A DNA stretch of 64,000 nucleotides from an uncultured Psychroserpens sp. (GCF_947503375.1 NZ_CANNDQ010000004.1:1-64000); one strand, 5' to 3'; shown: positions 44,392 through 53,488, counted from the first letter of the stretch. Numbers and translations are program-made. Notes: generated from the letters alone by a model not told the origin.

Positions 44392-44913
44392 ATGATAATT
44401 CTAGAAACTGATAGATTAGAGCTTAGAACATTAAATTACAATGACGTCACGCTTCTATATCCTATTTTAAGTGATGAGAAGACCATGGCTTTCTATCCGT
44501 CAACTTATAACATTGAAAAAGTAACAAGATGGATCAACAAAAGTATTAATAGCTACAGAACAAATGGATTTGGCCTTTGGGCTGTAATTTTAAAAGAAAC
44601 AAATACATTCATTGGTCAATGTGGTATTAGCTTACAAGATATAAATGGTAATATCGTTCCAGAAATTGGTTATCAAATCGATAAACACTATTGGAATAAA
44701 GGTTATGCTGCTGAAGCTGCTTTTGGTTGTTTGAAATACGGATTTCAAACACTTAAATTAGACGAATTATTCATCCATACCTACATAAAAAATAAACCTT
44801 CTCAACGAGTTGCCGAAAAAATTGGAATGTCAAAAAACTTTGTATATGAAAAGCAGTTAAAAACTTTTGATGTTATTTGGGAGCATGTGGTATATTCTAT
44901 CAAAAACAACTAA
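44392..44913 (+). CDS. GNAT N-acetyltransferase (RimJ/RimL-like)
   Basis: 173 residues. GNAT family: N-terminal ILETDRLELRTLNYNDVTLLYPIL typical of RimJ/RimL-type enzymes, acetyl-CoA-binding region IGYQIDKHYWNKGYAAEAA (the Q/RxxGxA-like loop), and a C-terminal INNKPSQRVAEKIGM-like segment. It transfers an acetyl group from acetyl-CoA to an amine, but the substrate may be a protein N-terminus, antibiotic or metabolite. Third gene in a same-strand series from 42 kb; co-transcription is likely from spacing. Confidence 0.88.
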   Translation: MIILETDRLELRTLNYNDVTLLYPILSDEKTMAFYPSTYNIEKVTRWINKSINSYRTNGFGLWAVILKETNTFIGQCGISLQDINGNIVPEIGYQIDKHYWNKGYAAEAAFGCLKYGFQTLKLDELFIHTYIKNKPSQRVAEKIGMSKNFVYEKQLKTFDVIWEHVVYSIKNN

Positions 44914-45013
44914 TTATCATTTTTGCTTCCATCTCATAAAACCACACCAGAAACTTCTTTAATTTTTTGCTTTTCACTAATTTAGTCAATTAGTAACTAA
45001 ACTACATTTCATT

Positions 45014-45394
45014 TTGAAAACTATTATAAATACTTCAAAAGCACCGGCACCTATTGGGCCTTACAACCAAGCTGTTCTAAGCGGAAACACCTTATACACT
45101 TCAGGGCAAATTGCCATAAACGTTGATACTGGTGAATTGGTTCTAGATTCTATTAAAGCTGAAACCAAGCAAGTAATGGAAAATTTAAAAGTAGTGCTTG
45201 AAGCTGCAGAAATGCACTTTGAGCATGTAGTTAAAACTTCCATATTTATAAGTGACATGCACCATTTTTCTGAAATTAATGACATTTACGCTCAATATTT
45301 TGATACTGTTTCTGCTCCAGCTCGTGAAACCGTAGAGGTTGCTAATTTACCAAAATTTGTGAATGTAGAGATTAGTATGATTGCCGTAAAATAA
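45014..45394 (+). CDS. ridA: RidA family enamine/imine deaminase, TTG start
   Basis: 126 residues, the standard RidA length only if translation starts at TTG 45014 (KTIINTSKAPAPIGPYNQAV); no in-frame ATG exists nearby. RidA hydrolyses reactive 2-aminoacrylate and related imines made by PLP enzymes. The conserved Arg is in SAPARETVEVANLP and the C-terminal VNVEISMIAVK is typical. It is 7 bases from the following gene, which also starts with TTG. Confidence 0.94.
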   Translation: MKTIINTSKAPAPIGPYNQAVLSGNTLYTSGQIAINVDTGELVLDSIKAETKQVMENLKVVLEAAEMHFEHVVKTSIFISDMHHFSEINDIYAQYFDTVSAPARETVEVANLPKFVNVEISMIAVK

Positions 45395-45401
45395 ATTTAT
45401 C

Positions 45402-46184
45402 TTGGCCAATACTATAAAGCTATCAAAAAAAGACCTTAAAGAGTTTCTAAACGAAAAGGTTGATCAATACAATCATCCAAGGTTTATTGAAACTGATCCG
45501 ATTCAAATCCCACATCAGTTCAGCTCAAAAGAAGATATTGAGATCGCTGGTTTTTTAACCGCAACCATTGCTTGGGGAAATCGTAAAAGTATTATCAATA
45601 ATGCCCGAAAAATGATGCAGTTGCTTGAGCAATCACCTTACGATTTTGTGTGCAATCATAAAGCGTCAGATCTAGACCAACTCAACGCTTTTGTTCATCG
45701 CACGTTCAACGGACAAGATTTTATTCAGTTCATTAAAAGCTTACAACATCTCTATAAAAATCATAATGGCTTAGAAGCTGTATTTTCTAATTACGTAAAA
45801 GATGAATCACTGCAATTTGCTATTCATAAATTTAAGACACTTTTTTTTGAAATAGACCATCTACCACGAACCAAAAAGCATGTAAGTGATCCCTTAAAGA
45901 ATTCAGCAGCAAAACGCATCAATATGTTTTTAAGGTGGATGGTACGTCAAGATCAAAATGGTGTAGATTTTGGTATATGGAAACAAATAGACTCATCATA
46001 TTTATCCTGTCCCTTAGATGTACATTCAGGAAATGTAGCTCGAAAACTTGGTTTGTTGAAACGAAAGCAAAACGATGCTAAAGCACTCAATGAGTTGGAC
46101 GTTCAACTTCGAATTTTAGACTCTAAAGACCCTGCAAAATATGATTTTGCTTTATTTGGTCTTGGTGTTTTTGAAGGCTTCTAA
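45402..46184 (+). CDS. TIGR02757 family protein, TTG start
   Basis: 260 residues starting at TTG 45402 (ANTIKLSKKDLKEFLNEKVDQYNHP). It belongs to a conserved family restricted mainly to Bacteroidota and some other bacteria, called TIGR02757 in databases as I recall, with signature segments DPIQIPHQF, AGFLTATIAWGNRKSIINN and MFLRWMVRQDQNGVDFGIW followed by CPLDVHSGNVARKLGL. The helical pattern recalls HhH-GPD DNA glycosylase-like proteins, but that is only a resemblance. Its stop codon is inside a long terminator stem. Confidence 0.85.
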   Translation: MANTIKLSKKDLKEFLNEKVDQYNHPRFIETDPIQIPHQFSSKEDIEIAGFLTATIAWGNRKSIINNARKMMQLLEQSPYDFVCNHKASDLDQLNAFVHRTFNGQDFIQFIKSLQHLYKNHNGLEAVFSNYVKDESLQFAIHKFKTLFFEIDHLPRTKKHVSDPLKNSAAKRINMFLRWMVRQDQNGVDFGIWKQIDSSYLSCPLDVHSGNVARKLGLLKRKQNDAKALNELDVQLRILDSKDPAKYDFALFGLGVFEGF

Positions 46185-46226
46185 ATACAAAGGCTGCTTG
46201 AAAATAATCAAGCAGCCTTTGTATTT
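46183..46226. terminator. Long bidirectional terminator between convergent genes
   Basis: Perfect 18-base stem, AAATACAAAGGCTGCTTG (46183-46200) with its complement at 46209-46226, around an eight-base loop. It starts within the stop codon of the TIGR02757 gene and ends 16 bases before the end of the convergent M61 gene. The T tract is interrupted (TTTATTTAT). Confidence 0.82.
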
Positions 46227-46242
46227 ATTTATCTTATGTTTC

Positions 46243-48144
46243 TTAAGAATCTGACTTTAATTTTAACCATGCCTTTCTTGTCGCGATTTGCGATGCGGTA
46301 GCATTTTCATTTTCACTAATGGTTTTTATAGCTGTAAATGTTGGAGTTAATTCTTTTTTCAAGATAACTTCTTTGCCATTTCTATCAAGCACAACCTCAA
46401 CTTCTTGTCCTGGTTTCCATTGGTACATTTGTCCTAAAATGGCTCTAGCATTTTGCATACTTACATCAGTACCATTCACGCGCTTAACGATGTCGTTAGC
46501 TTTAACACCATTTTCATTCCAAAAGCTGTTCTCTTTTACACTTTCTGAGAAAAATAATGTTTCTTTTTCAGGATCTGCTGCAAAGATAAAACCAGAACCA
46601 CTTTGAATATAACCAGTCTCAACACTTTCTTCTTTAAAGATCAATCCTACTTTATCTAAAAATACACTATAGTCAATAGGTGTACTGCCAATTACATGTG
46701 TATTCAAGAAACCTCCAATAGAAGGATAAGTCATTCCAACAATTTCATCTATAATAGATTCATCATCAAAAGGTTTATGCTTCCCATATTTATTAGAAAG
46801 TTCTTTCATTAAGCTAAGCATACTACGATTACCATTACTTTCTTCTCTGAGTAAAATATCTATACACATCCCAATTAACGCTCCTTTTTGATACACATTA
46901 GCGTAGTTAGGCTTGTAAGGGTCTTCAAGAATATTTTCACTCATTTCCGTAAAGCTCATGTTATCATCATAGTATAATGAACGTCTTATTTGTGTATTGA
47001 TTTCGTTATAATATTCTTCTGGCGTAACTAGACCTTCGTATACTTGAAAATGCTGTGCAAAATATTCAGTTACGCCTTCATACATCCATAAATGCTTTGA
47101 AAATGTTGGATCATTGTAATCAAAATAATGCACATCTTCAGAATGAACAGATAAAGGTGTCACAATATGAAAGAACTCATGCGCAACTACATCTGTTACT
47201 GATTTTGCTAAAGACTCTGCTGATGCTGATTCACTTAAAACTACAACAGTAGATGTGTGATGCTCTAAAGCTCCGAAACCTTTAGGAGAGCCTTGGCTTC
47301 CATCAGATAAATACAGATATACATCATATCTTGGTGTACTATTGATGTCTCCCAAATACCTTTTTTGAGCTTCCATCATTTTATAGACTGTTTCTTTTAA
47401 ACTCGACGCAGAATAAACCTTATTAGGAGAATAAACACTTAATACGATCTTAATATCTCCAACCATGAATTCCTCAACATCTAACTTACCATACATCATT
47501 GGGTTATCAGTAACATCAAAATAGCGTGGTGCAAAATAACTTGTTGTAATCTTAGTTCCATCATCACTAGATTTGATTGCTGTATTCTCTAATGCAGATG
47601 TACGCTCAAAGTTTGCTGGTGAAGTGACATCGATTGCATATTGAGCATTTTTAAGCGAGTCAAAATACCCAATAAATCCATGAAGATTCAACACATAATT
47701 ATCTGGAGAAATATTTGTTCCTCCAGGAGAAAAAGGCACATCTTCTCCTATTCCGCCTTTAACTTCAAGGTCAAATGTATCATTGACGTAATATTCTATT
47801 TTATCTAAACGACTAGCATTTAAGATTTGCCAAGTATTATCATCTAGCTTTGTAGATGTTATTTCATTCCCATCATAATCTAGAGCTTTAAAAGCTTCGA
47901 TATATTTTCCGAAGTCATTTACAGCATAACTACCTTGAATAATTCTTGGTAATCTGTACACAATTGTGTCTTGTGTAAAACGTCCTGGATTAATCGTAAC
48001 TGGAGCTTTATCATCAACAACTTGTGTGAGATCTATTGAAGTTTTAATAGGATTACTGTTTGCTAGATCGCTAGTTCCGTTTTTTTGTGAGCCACATGCA
48101 AAAAGCAAAGTACTTAAAGCTACAGCAGATAAAATATGTTTCAT
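46243..48144 (-). CDS. M61 family glycyl-aminopeptidase-like lipoprotein with PDZ domain
   Basis: 633 residues, lipoprotein signal MKHILSAVALSTLLFACGSQ. The zinc motif HEFFH (H322, E323, H326) with HIVTPLSVHSED after it is diagnostic of M61 peptidases. N-terminal beta domain (about 35-190), catalytic helical domain (about 230-500), then a C-terminal PDZ domain (about 505-600, with FWNENGVKANDIVKRVNGTDV). It is probably periplasmic or on the outer membrane and removes N-terminal Gly or Ala from peptides in studied members. TAGTTTTG (48180-48173, minus strand) is a likely -7 element. Confidence 0.93.
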   Translation of the reverse strand: MKHILSAVALSTLLFACGSQKNGTSDLANSNPIKTSIDLTQVVDDKAPVTINPGRFTQDTIVYRLPRIIQGSYAVNDFGKYIEAFKALDYDGNEITSTKLDDNTWQILNASRLDKIEYYVNDTFDLEVKGGIGEDVPFSPGGTNISPDNYVLNLHGFIGYFDSLKNAQYAIDVTSPANFERTSALENTAIKSSDDGTKITTSYFAPRYFDVTDNPMMYGKLDVEEFMVGDIKIVLSVYSPNKVYSASSLKETVYKMMEAQKRYLGDINSTPRYDVYLYLSDGSQGSPKGFGALEHHTSTVVVLSESASAESLAKSVTDVVAHEFFHIVTPLSVHSEDVHYFDYNDPTFSKHLWMYEGVTEYFAQHFQVYEGLVTPEEYYNEINTQIRRSLYYDDNMSFTEMSENILEDPYKPNYANVYQKGALIGMCIDILLREESNGNRSMLSLMKELSNKYGKHKPFDDESIIDEIVGMTYPSIGGFLNTHVIGSTPIDYSVFLDKVGLIFKEESVETGYIQSGSGFIFAADPEKETLFFSESVKENSFWNENGVKANDIVKRVNGTDVSMQNARAILGQMYQWKPGQEVEVVLDRNGKEVILKKELTPTFTAIKTISENENATASQIATRKAWLKLKSDS

Positions 48145-48240
48145 TTTTTAATGTTTATTTTTCATAGACGCACAAAACTACAATCCGTTACATTTAATTT
48201 AGTAAAGGTTTTGTTAAAATAGATGTCGTATTTTAGCATT

Positions 48241-49248
48241 ATGTCTAAACCTTTAATTAGCATTCTTACACCATTTAAGAATACATCTAGCTATTTATAC
48301 GAATGCATTAACTCAATTATAGCGCAAACCTATAAACACTGGGAGTTACTAATTATTGATGATCACTCAACCGATAGTAGTTATACTATTGTTGAAGACT
48401 TCGCCAAGAGTGATCATCGCATAAAACTATTCAAAAACTCTGGAGACGGAATTATTGATGCACTCGCGTTGGCTTTTTCTAAAAGTACTGGAACCTTTAT
48501 CACTAGAATGGATAGTGATGATAAAATGCATCCCGAAAAATTACAGATCATGCTCAATGATTTGCAATCTCACGGTAAAGGACATATTGCTTTAGGTTTA
48601 GTAAAATATTTTAGTACTAATGGTATTGGTGATGGTTATGCAAAATATGAATCTTGGTTGAATAACTTGACCATTCGAGGAACTAATTATTCTGAAATCT
48701 ATAAAGAATGTGTCATTCCTTCACCATGTTGGATGCTACATCGAGACGACTTAATTGCTTGTGATGGATTTGATCTAAATCGATATCCTGAAGATTACGA
48801 CCTCACCTTTCGTCTATATAAAAACAACATTAAATGTATTGCTAGTAACCGACTTCTACATTATTGGAGAGACTATAGCACTCGTGCTTCAAGAACTCAT
48901 CCCAACTATGCTGAAAATCATTTTTTACAACTAAAGCTAGATTATTTTCTAGAACTAGATAGAGACCAATCAAGACCATTGACTATTTGGGGAGCAGGAC
49001 ATAAAGGAAAAACTGTTGCTAAACTTTTAAAAGAAAAACAAGTGGATTTCATTTGGATTTGTGATAATCCGAAAAAAATTGGGAAACACATCTATGCTAT
49101 TGAACTGTTCAATTTTGAACACTTGAATACATTGAAACAGCCTCAAAGCATCATTACTGTGGCAAATAGCAAAGAACAAAAAATCATAACATCATATTTT
49201 GAAAAGATTGAAATGAAATCTATGGTTGATTATTTTTTCTTTTGCTGA
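48241..49248 (+). CDS. Family 2 glycosyltransferase with C-terminal Rossmann-like domain
   Basis: 335 residues from the ATG at 48241 (MSKPLISILTPFKN); an in-frame ATG at 48223 would add six. The GT-A domain (about 1-230) shows LIIDDHSTDSS, the DxD metal motif in RMDSDDKMHPEKL and a C-terminal EDYDLTFRLYKNN acceptor region. From about residue 250 a second domain begins with TIWGAGHKGKTVAKLL, a GxGxxG nucleotide-binding-like loop, followed by WICDNPKKIGKHIYAI. No glycan cluster is adjacent, so the product is unknown. Start choice is tentative. Confidence 0.87.
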   Translation: MSKPLISILTPFKNTSSYLYECINSIIAQTYKHWELLIIDDHSTDSSYTIVEDFAKSDHRIKLFKNSGDGIIDALALAFSKSTGTFITRMDSDDKMHPEKLQIMLNDLQSHGKGHIALGLVKYFSTNGIGDGYAKYESWLNNLTIRGTNYSEIYKECVIPSPCWMLHRDDLIACDGFDLNRYPEDYDLTFRLYKNNIKCIASNRLLHYWRDYSTRASRTHPNYAENHFLQLKLDYFLELDRDQSRPLTIWGAGHKGKTVAKLLKEKQVDFIWICDNPKKIGKHIYAIELFNFEHLNTLKQPQSIITVANSKEQKIITSYFEKIEMKSMVDYFFFC

Positions 49249-49313
49249 TTTTTTACCCTTAAAGCCTTCTTAAGAAGCATTAGATTTAATGAAACTTTAA
49301 TTAACTTTGTAAG

Positions 49314-51323
49314 ATGCGCTTCAAAGTAAAATCTGAATTCAAACCAACAGGAGATCAACCACAAGCCATTCAACAATTAGTTGAAGGTATTAATACTAAT
49401 GAAAAGTACCAAACACTACTTGGTGTAACAGGTTCTGGCAAGACCTTTACGGTAGCTAATGTCATTCAAGAAGTACAACGGCCAACTTTAGTATTGGCAC
49501 ATAACAAAACACTTGCAGCACAACTCTATTCAGAATTCAAACAATTTTTTCCTGAAAATGCTGTAGAATATTTTGTGTCTTATTACGATTATTATCAGCC
49601 CGAAGCCTATATTCCAGTATCTGGAGTGTATATTGAAAAAGATTTGTCTATCAACGAAGAAATCGAGAAGATGCGTTTGAGTACTACCTCTTCTCTACTA
49701 TCTGGTCGTCGTGATGTCATTGTTGTCGCTTCCGTATCATGTTTGTATGGCATTGGTAATCCTGTAGAATTTCAGAAGAATGTGATTTCTCTTGAAGTAG
49801 ATCAAGAAATCTCTAGAACTGACTTGTTACATCGACTTGTACAGAGTTTGTATTCAAGGACAGAAGCCGATTTTAATCATGGTAACTTCAGAATAAAAGG
49901 TGATACTGTTGATGTATTCCCTAGTTATGCAGATGATGCTTTTCGTATTCACTTTTTTGGTGACGAAATTGAAGACATTGAACAATTTAACATACAAACC
50001 AATGCGGTTATTGAACATTACGATCGTTTAAACATATATCCAGCCAATATGTTTGTGACCTCTCCAGATATTTTACAAGGCGCAATTAAAGAAATTCAAG
50101 ACGATCTAGTAAAACAGCATGACTATTTCAAAGACATAGGTAAACATTTGGAAGCAAAACGTTTAAAAGAACGTACAGAGTTTGACCTAGAGATGATTCG
50201 AGAATTGGGTTATTGTTCTGGTATTGAAAACTACTCTAGATATTTAGATGGTCGTCAACCTGGCACTAGACCATTTTGCCTTCTTGATTATTTTCCAGAC
50301 GATTATTTAATGGTTGTTGATGAAAGTCATGTCACCATTTCTCAAGTTCACGCTATGTATGGAGGTGATAGAAGCCGAAAGGAGAATTTAGTAGAATATG
50401 GTTTTAGGCTTCCAGCAGCAATGGATAATAGACCTTTAAAATTTGAAGAGTTTGAAGCTTTACAAAACCAAGTGATTTACGTTAGTGCAACTCCAGCCGA
50501 TTACGAACTCCAAAAATCGGATGGAGTATACGTAGAACAAGTAATACGTCCTACAGGACTTTTAGACCCAATTATAGATGTACGACCAAGTTTGAATCAA
50601 ATTGATAATTTAATTGAAGAAATACAACAACGAGTTGAAAAAGATGAACGTACGTTAGTCACTACACTTACAAAACGCATGGCTGAAGAGCTCACTAAAT
50701 ACTTAGACCGCATTCAGATACGCTGTCGTTACATTCATAGTGATGTTGACACTCTTGAACGCGTTGAGATCATGCAAGATTTACGGAAAGGCCTATTTGA
50801 TGTCTTGGTAGGTGTTAATCTACTACGAGAAGGACTTGATCTGCCTGAAGTATCACTTGTGGCAATATTAGATGCAGATAAAGAAGGATTTTTACGCTCA
50901 AATAGATCACTCACACAAACCGTAGGTAGAGCAGCCAGACACTTGAATGGACGTGCAATAATGTATGCTGATAAGATCACAAATAGTATGCAAAAGACCA
51001 TTGATGAAACCAATTATAGACGTGAAAAACAAATTAACTATAACACCAAACACAATATCACTCCAAAGGCCTTGAATAAAAGTTTGGATAATGCTTTGTC
51101 TAAAAACTCAGTTAGCACATACAGTTACGAGTTAGAAGCAGCTAAAGCTGCAGAACCTGAAAGTGAATACTTGACCAAAAACCAGCTAGAGAAAAAGATT
51201 CGTGAAAAACGTAAACTTATGGAACAAGCAGCAAAAGCCTTAGATTTTATAATCGCTGCTCAATTTCGGGATGAAATAAAAGGTTATCAAAAAAAGTTAG
51301 AAAAGCTAAAGCAGAGTATATGA
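49314..51323 (+). CDS. uvrB: Excinuclease ABC subunit B
   Basis: 669 residues, normal UvrB length. Damage-recognition helicase of nucleotide excision repair that works with UvrA and UvrC. Walker A GVTGSGKT (37-44), the DNA-clamping beta-hairpin YYDYYQPEAYIP, helicase motif II VVDESHV, helicase motif VI region QTVGRAARHLNGRAIMYAD and the C-terminal UVR helical pair (KLMEQAAKALDFIIAAQFRDEI). TAACTTTG at 49302-49309 matches the -7 element but lies only four bases before the ATG. Its stop overlaps the next gene (ATGA). Confidence 0.97.
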   Translation: MRFKVKSEFKPTGDQPQAIQQLVEGINTNEKYQTLLGVTGSGKTFTVANVIQEVQRPTLVLAHNKTLAAQLYSEFKQFFPENAVEYFVSYYDYYQPEAYIPVSGVYIEKDLSINEEIEKMRLSTTSSLLSGRRDVIVVASVSCLYGIGNPVEFQKNVISLEVDQEISRTDLLHRLVQSLYSRTEADFNHGNFRIKGDTVDVFPSYADDAFRIHFFGDEIEDIEQFNIQTNAVIEHYDRLNIYPANMFVTSPDILQGAIKEIQDDLVKQHDYFKDIGKHLEAKRLKERTEFDLEMIRELGYCSGIENYSRYLDGRQPGTRPFCLLDYFPDDYLMVVDESHVTISQVHAMYGGDRSRKENLVEYGFRLPAAMDNRPLKFEEFEALQNQVIYVSATPADYELQKSDGVYVEQVIRPTGLLDPIIDVRPSLNQIDNLIEEIQQRVEKDERTLVTTLTKRMAEELTKYLDRIQIRCRYIHSDVDTLERVEIMQDLRKGLFDVLVGVNLLREGLDLPEVSLVAILDADKEGFLRSNRSLTQTVGRAARHLNGRAIMYADKITNSMQKTIDETNYRREKQINYNTKHNITPKALNKSLDNALSKNSVSTYSYELEAAKAAEPESEYLTKNQLEKKIREKRKLMEQAAKALDFIIAAQFRDEIKGYQKKLEKLKQSI

Positions 51324-51757
51324 AAATATCTGAAGGCCCAATAATTATTGAACATAGCTTCGATCAATCTAAAGAACGACTATGGAAAGCTATTACTGAG
51401 CTTAATGAGATGAAGCAATGGTTCTTTAATAATATTCCAGCTTTTAAAGCAGAAGTTGGTTTTGAAACAACCTTTACTGTAATCTCAGAAGACAGGGTGT
51501 TTACGCATGAGTGGAAAATTATGGAAGTGATTCCTTTACACAAAATTTGCTATAATTGGAAATACTCTAACTATAAAGGAGACGCTATCGTAAGCTTTGA
51601 ATTATTTGAAGATTCTAATAAAACAAAATTAATCTTAACCACAAATGTTATTGAAGATTTTTCAGACACTATCCCAGAATTTAAAAGGGAAAGCTGTATC
51701 GCTGGATGGAACTACTTTATAAAAGATAGTTTAGTGAATTATTTCAAATCAAATTAA
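51320..51757 (+). CDS. SRPBCC domain protein of the AHSA1 type
   Basis: 145 residues with the Aha1-C/SRPBCC pattern: IIIEHSFDQSKERLWKAITELNEMKQWFF, GFETTFTV, HEWKIMEVIPLHKICYNWKY, and the terminal helix GWNYFIKDSLVNYF. It is a small cytoplasmic ligand-cavity protein. The ATG overlaps the uvrB stop by four bases, indicating translational coupling, though a repair function is not implied. The end overlaps the convergent TerB-like gene by four bases. Confidence 0.87.
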   Translation: MKISEGPIIIEHSFDQSKERLWKAITELNEMKQWFFNNIPAFKAEVGFETTFTVISEDRVFTHEWKIMEVIPLHKICYNWKYSNYKGDAIVSFELFEDSNKTKLILTTNVIEDFSDTIPEFKRESCIAGWNYFIKDSLVNYFKSN

Positions 51758-52155
51758 TTATACTGTATTTTAAAAATATCAATTAAAAAATCTGGTGGAA
51801 CTACTTTATTTGGAAAGCTTTCCATCAAGTCCAATACACGATTGATAGATTCATGACTCAAACCCATCCTTAAACCAAAATTATGAAGCTTAACCAATTC
51901 TTTATTAGATATATCTTTTCCTAAATTCATTAATAAAACTAATCTGTGAAACTGTACGATACGTTCACTATGAGACTTAAGGTGAACGTATGTTACTGGA
52001 TGCTCAATGAGATAATCAAAATCTGCCTGAGAAATATCTAATTGCTTAGCTACTCCAGAAAGAAATTTATATTCAATGGACTTTATATTTTCATTTGTCT
52101 GCGCGAAAGCTATCATCTCTGAAAGCAAACTCAATTTTTCAATGCGATTTATCAT
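51754..52155 (-). CDS. TerB-like helical protein
   Basis: 133 residues, all predicted helix. LSLLSEMIAFAQTNENIKSIEYKFLSGVAKQLDISQADFDYLI has the repeating pattern of the TerB/tellurite-resistance-like helical fold, where acidic residues may bind metal, but here the acidic pairs are sparse. Function unknown. It is transcribed alone toward the AHSA1 gene, overlapping its 3' end by four bases. Confidence 0.7.
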   Translation of the reverse strand: MINRIEKLSLLSEMIAFAQTNENIKSIEYKFLSGVAKQLDISQADFDYLIEHPVTYVHLKSHSERIVQFHRLVLLMNLGKDISNKELVKLHNFGLRMGLSHESINRVLDLMESFPNKVVPPDFLIDIFKIQYN

Positions 52156-52320
52156 TGTGAGGGATCATTATTTAATATTTTAAAGTTAATAAGTTTACTT
52201 TGGCAATAATCCTTGATAAATTGTAGCTTATCGAAAAATAAATTACCATTCATCGGTATTTTCCTACTTTAATATATTTTTATTTGATAACAAACTCATT
52301 TTCAATCTATTATACAAAAT

Positions 52321-52372
52321 ATGCATTTCATCGAAAATCGTATCGACGAAAATCATTATCGATGAAATGCAT
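52321..52372. repeat. 14-base perfect inverted repeat with internal direct repeat
   Basis: ATGCATTTCATCGA (52321-52334) is exactly complementary to TCGATGAAATGCAT (52359-52372). Inside the 24-base spacer, CGAAAATC from the left arm edge (52332-52339) recurs at 52347-52354. The structure lies 52 bases before the esterase gene in a 268-base gap with no other feature. Confidence 0.85.
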
Positions 52373-52423
52373 CTATTAAATTCCTAAAAATTTTATGTAC
52401 ATTCGTTTAATTCAATTCGATTT

Positions 52424-53236
52424 ATGAAAACGCTTATCATCAGCATTACCATATTACTATTTGGTGTTTTTCTTGTTTGCGCTCAAAGCACTGCATCAAA
52501 ACAGGTGTCAACATTTGTTATAGAAGCACCTCAAATAAAAACGCATAAAATGATTTGGGTTTATTTACCAAAGTCTTATAGTATATCTAAAAAAAACTAT
52601 CCTGTAATATATATGTTTGATGCGCAAAACCTTTTTGATGATGAAACATCGTATATTGGTGAATGGAAAATTGATGAGTATCTAGATACTCTAAAAACAA
52701 AAGAAGCCATAATAATAGGTATCGAGCATGGTAACGAAAAACGTTTTGAAGAATTAACACCTTATAAAAATGAAAAATACAGTAGCGGAAAAGGTGATGA
52801 TTTTTTAAACTTTATAATGCATACATTAAAACCTCATGTAGACACTATTTACAGAACAAAAGCTGACGCAAGTCACACATCAGTTATAGGTGCTTCACTA
52901 GGAGGTCTTATGGCATTTTATGCAACATTAAAATATCCTGAGGTATTTGGGTCTTCAGGTGTTTTCTCTGCCTCGTTTTGGATCAATCCTGAAATATATG
53001 ATGCCATACAATCAAATACAACATTATCAAATGACGATTCAAAGTTCTTTTTCTTGATAGGCTCTGAAGAAGGTGATGAAATGGTCCATGGGCAAGAACA
53101 AATCATACAATTACTAAAAGAAAAAGGCATTAATGAAGAGCGAATAAAAAACAAAGTTGTACCAGGAGGAACGCATAATGAAACACTCTGGAGCACTAAT
53201 TTTCCAGAAGTGTTTAATTGGTTGATTCCAAATTAA
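52424..53236 (+). CDS. Exported alpha/beta-hydrolase (esterase D/enterochelin esterase-like)
   Basis: 270 residues with signal peptide MKTLIISITILLFGVFLVCAQ. Putative esterase family fold: IWVYLPKSY, PVIYMFDAQNLFDD, IGIEHGNEKRFEELTPY, and the nucleophile elbow GASLGGLMAFYA with the catalytic Ser. HNETLWSTNFPEVFNWL near the end supplies the His, and an acidic residue lies around FFLIGSEEGDE. The substrate may be an ester of a sugar, peptide or siderophore. It is preceded by a striking inverted repeat and followed at 15 bases by a DUF1456 gene. Confidence 0.9.
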   Translation: MKTLIISITILLFGVFLVCAQSTASKQVSTFVIEAPQIKTHKMIWVYLPKSYSISKKNYPVIYMFDAQNLFDDETSYIGEWKIDEYLDTLKTKEAIIIGIEHGNEKRFEELTPYKNEKYSSGKGDDFLNFIMHTLKPHVDTIYRTKADASHTSVIGASLGGLMAFYATLKYPEVFGSSGVFSASFWINPEIYDAIQSNTTLSNDDSKFFFLIGSEEGDEMVHGQEQIIQLLKEKGINEERIKNKVVPGGTHNETLWSTNFPEVFNWLIPN

Positions 53237-53251
53237 TATAAAAGATTAATT

Positions 53252-53488
53252 ATGACAAATAATGATATATTTAAAAAATTAAGAGTAGCACATAAACTTC
53301 GCGATGATGATATTGTCAAAATTTTAGAACTAGTAGACTTTAGAATTTCTAAAAGTGAGCTTGGCGCTTTCTTTAGACGTGAAGATCATCCAAAATATAT
53401 GGAGTGTGGCGATCAAATTTTAAGAAATTTTCTTAATGGATTAATCATTCATTTGCGTGGTCCTATGTCAAAACCTCAAAAAAAGTAG
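53252..53488 (+). CDS. DUF1456 family protein, single-repeat form
   Basis: 78 residues. The sequence NNDIFKKLRVAHKLRDDDIVKILEL followed by ECGDQILRNFLNGLIIHLRG is the DUF1456 (YehS-like) unit. E. coli YehS has two such units in about 156 residues; this protein has one. Function unknown. Short gap (15 bases) after the esterase gene suggests co-transcription. Confidence 0.85.
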   Translation: MTNNDIFKKLRVAHKLRDDDIVKILELVDFRISKSELGAFFRREDHPKYMECGDQILRNFLNGLIIHLRGPMSKPQKK

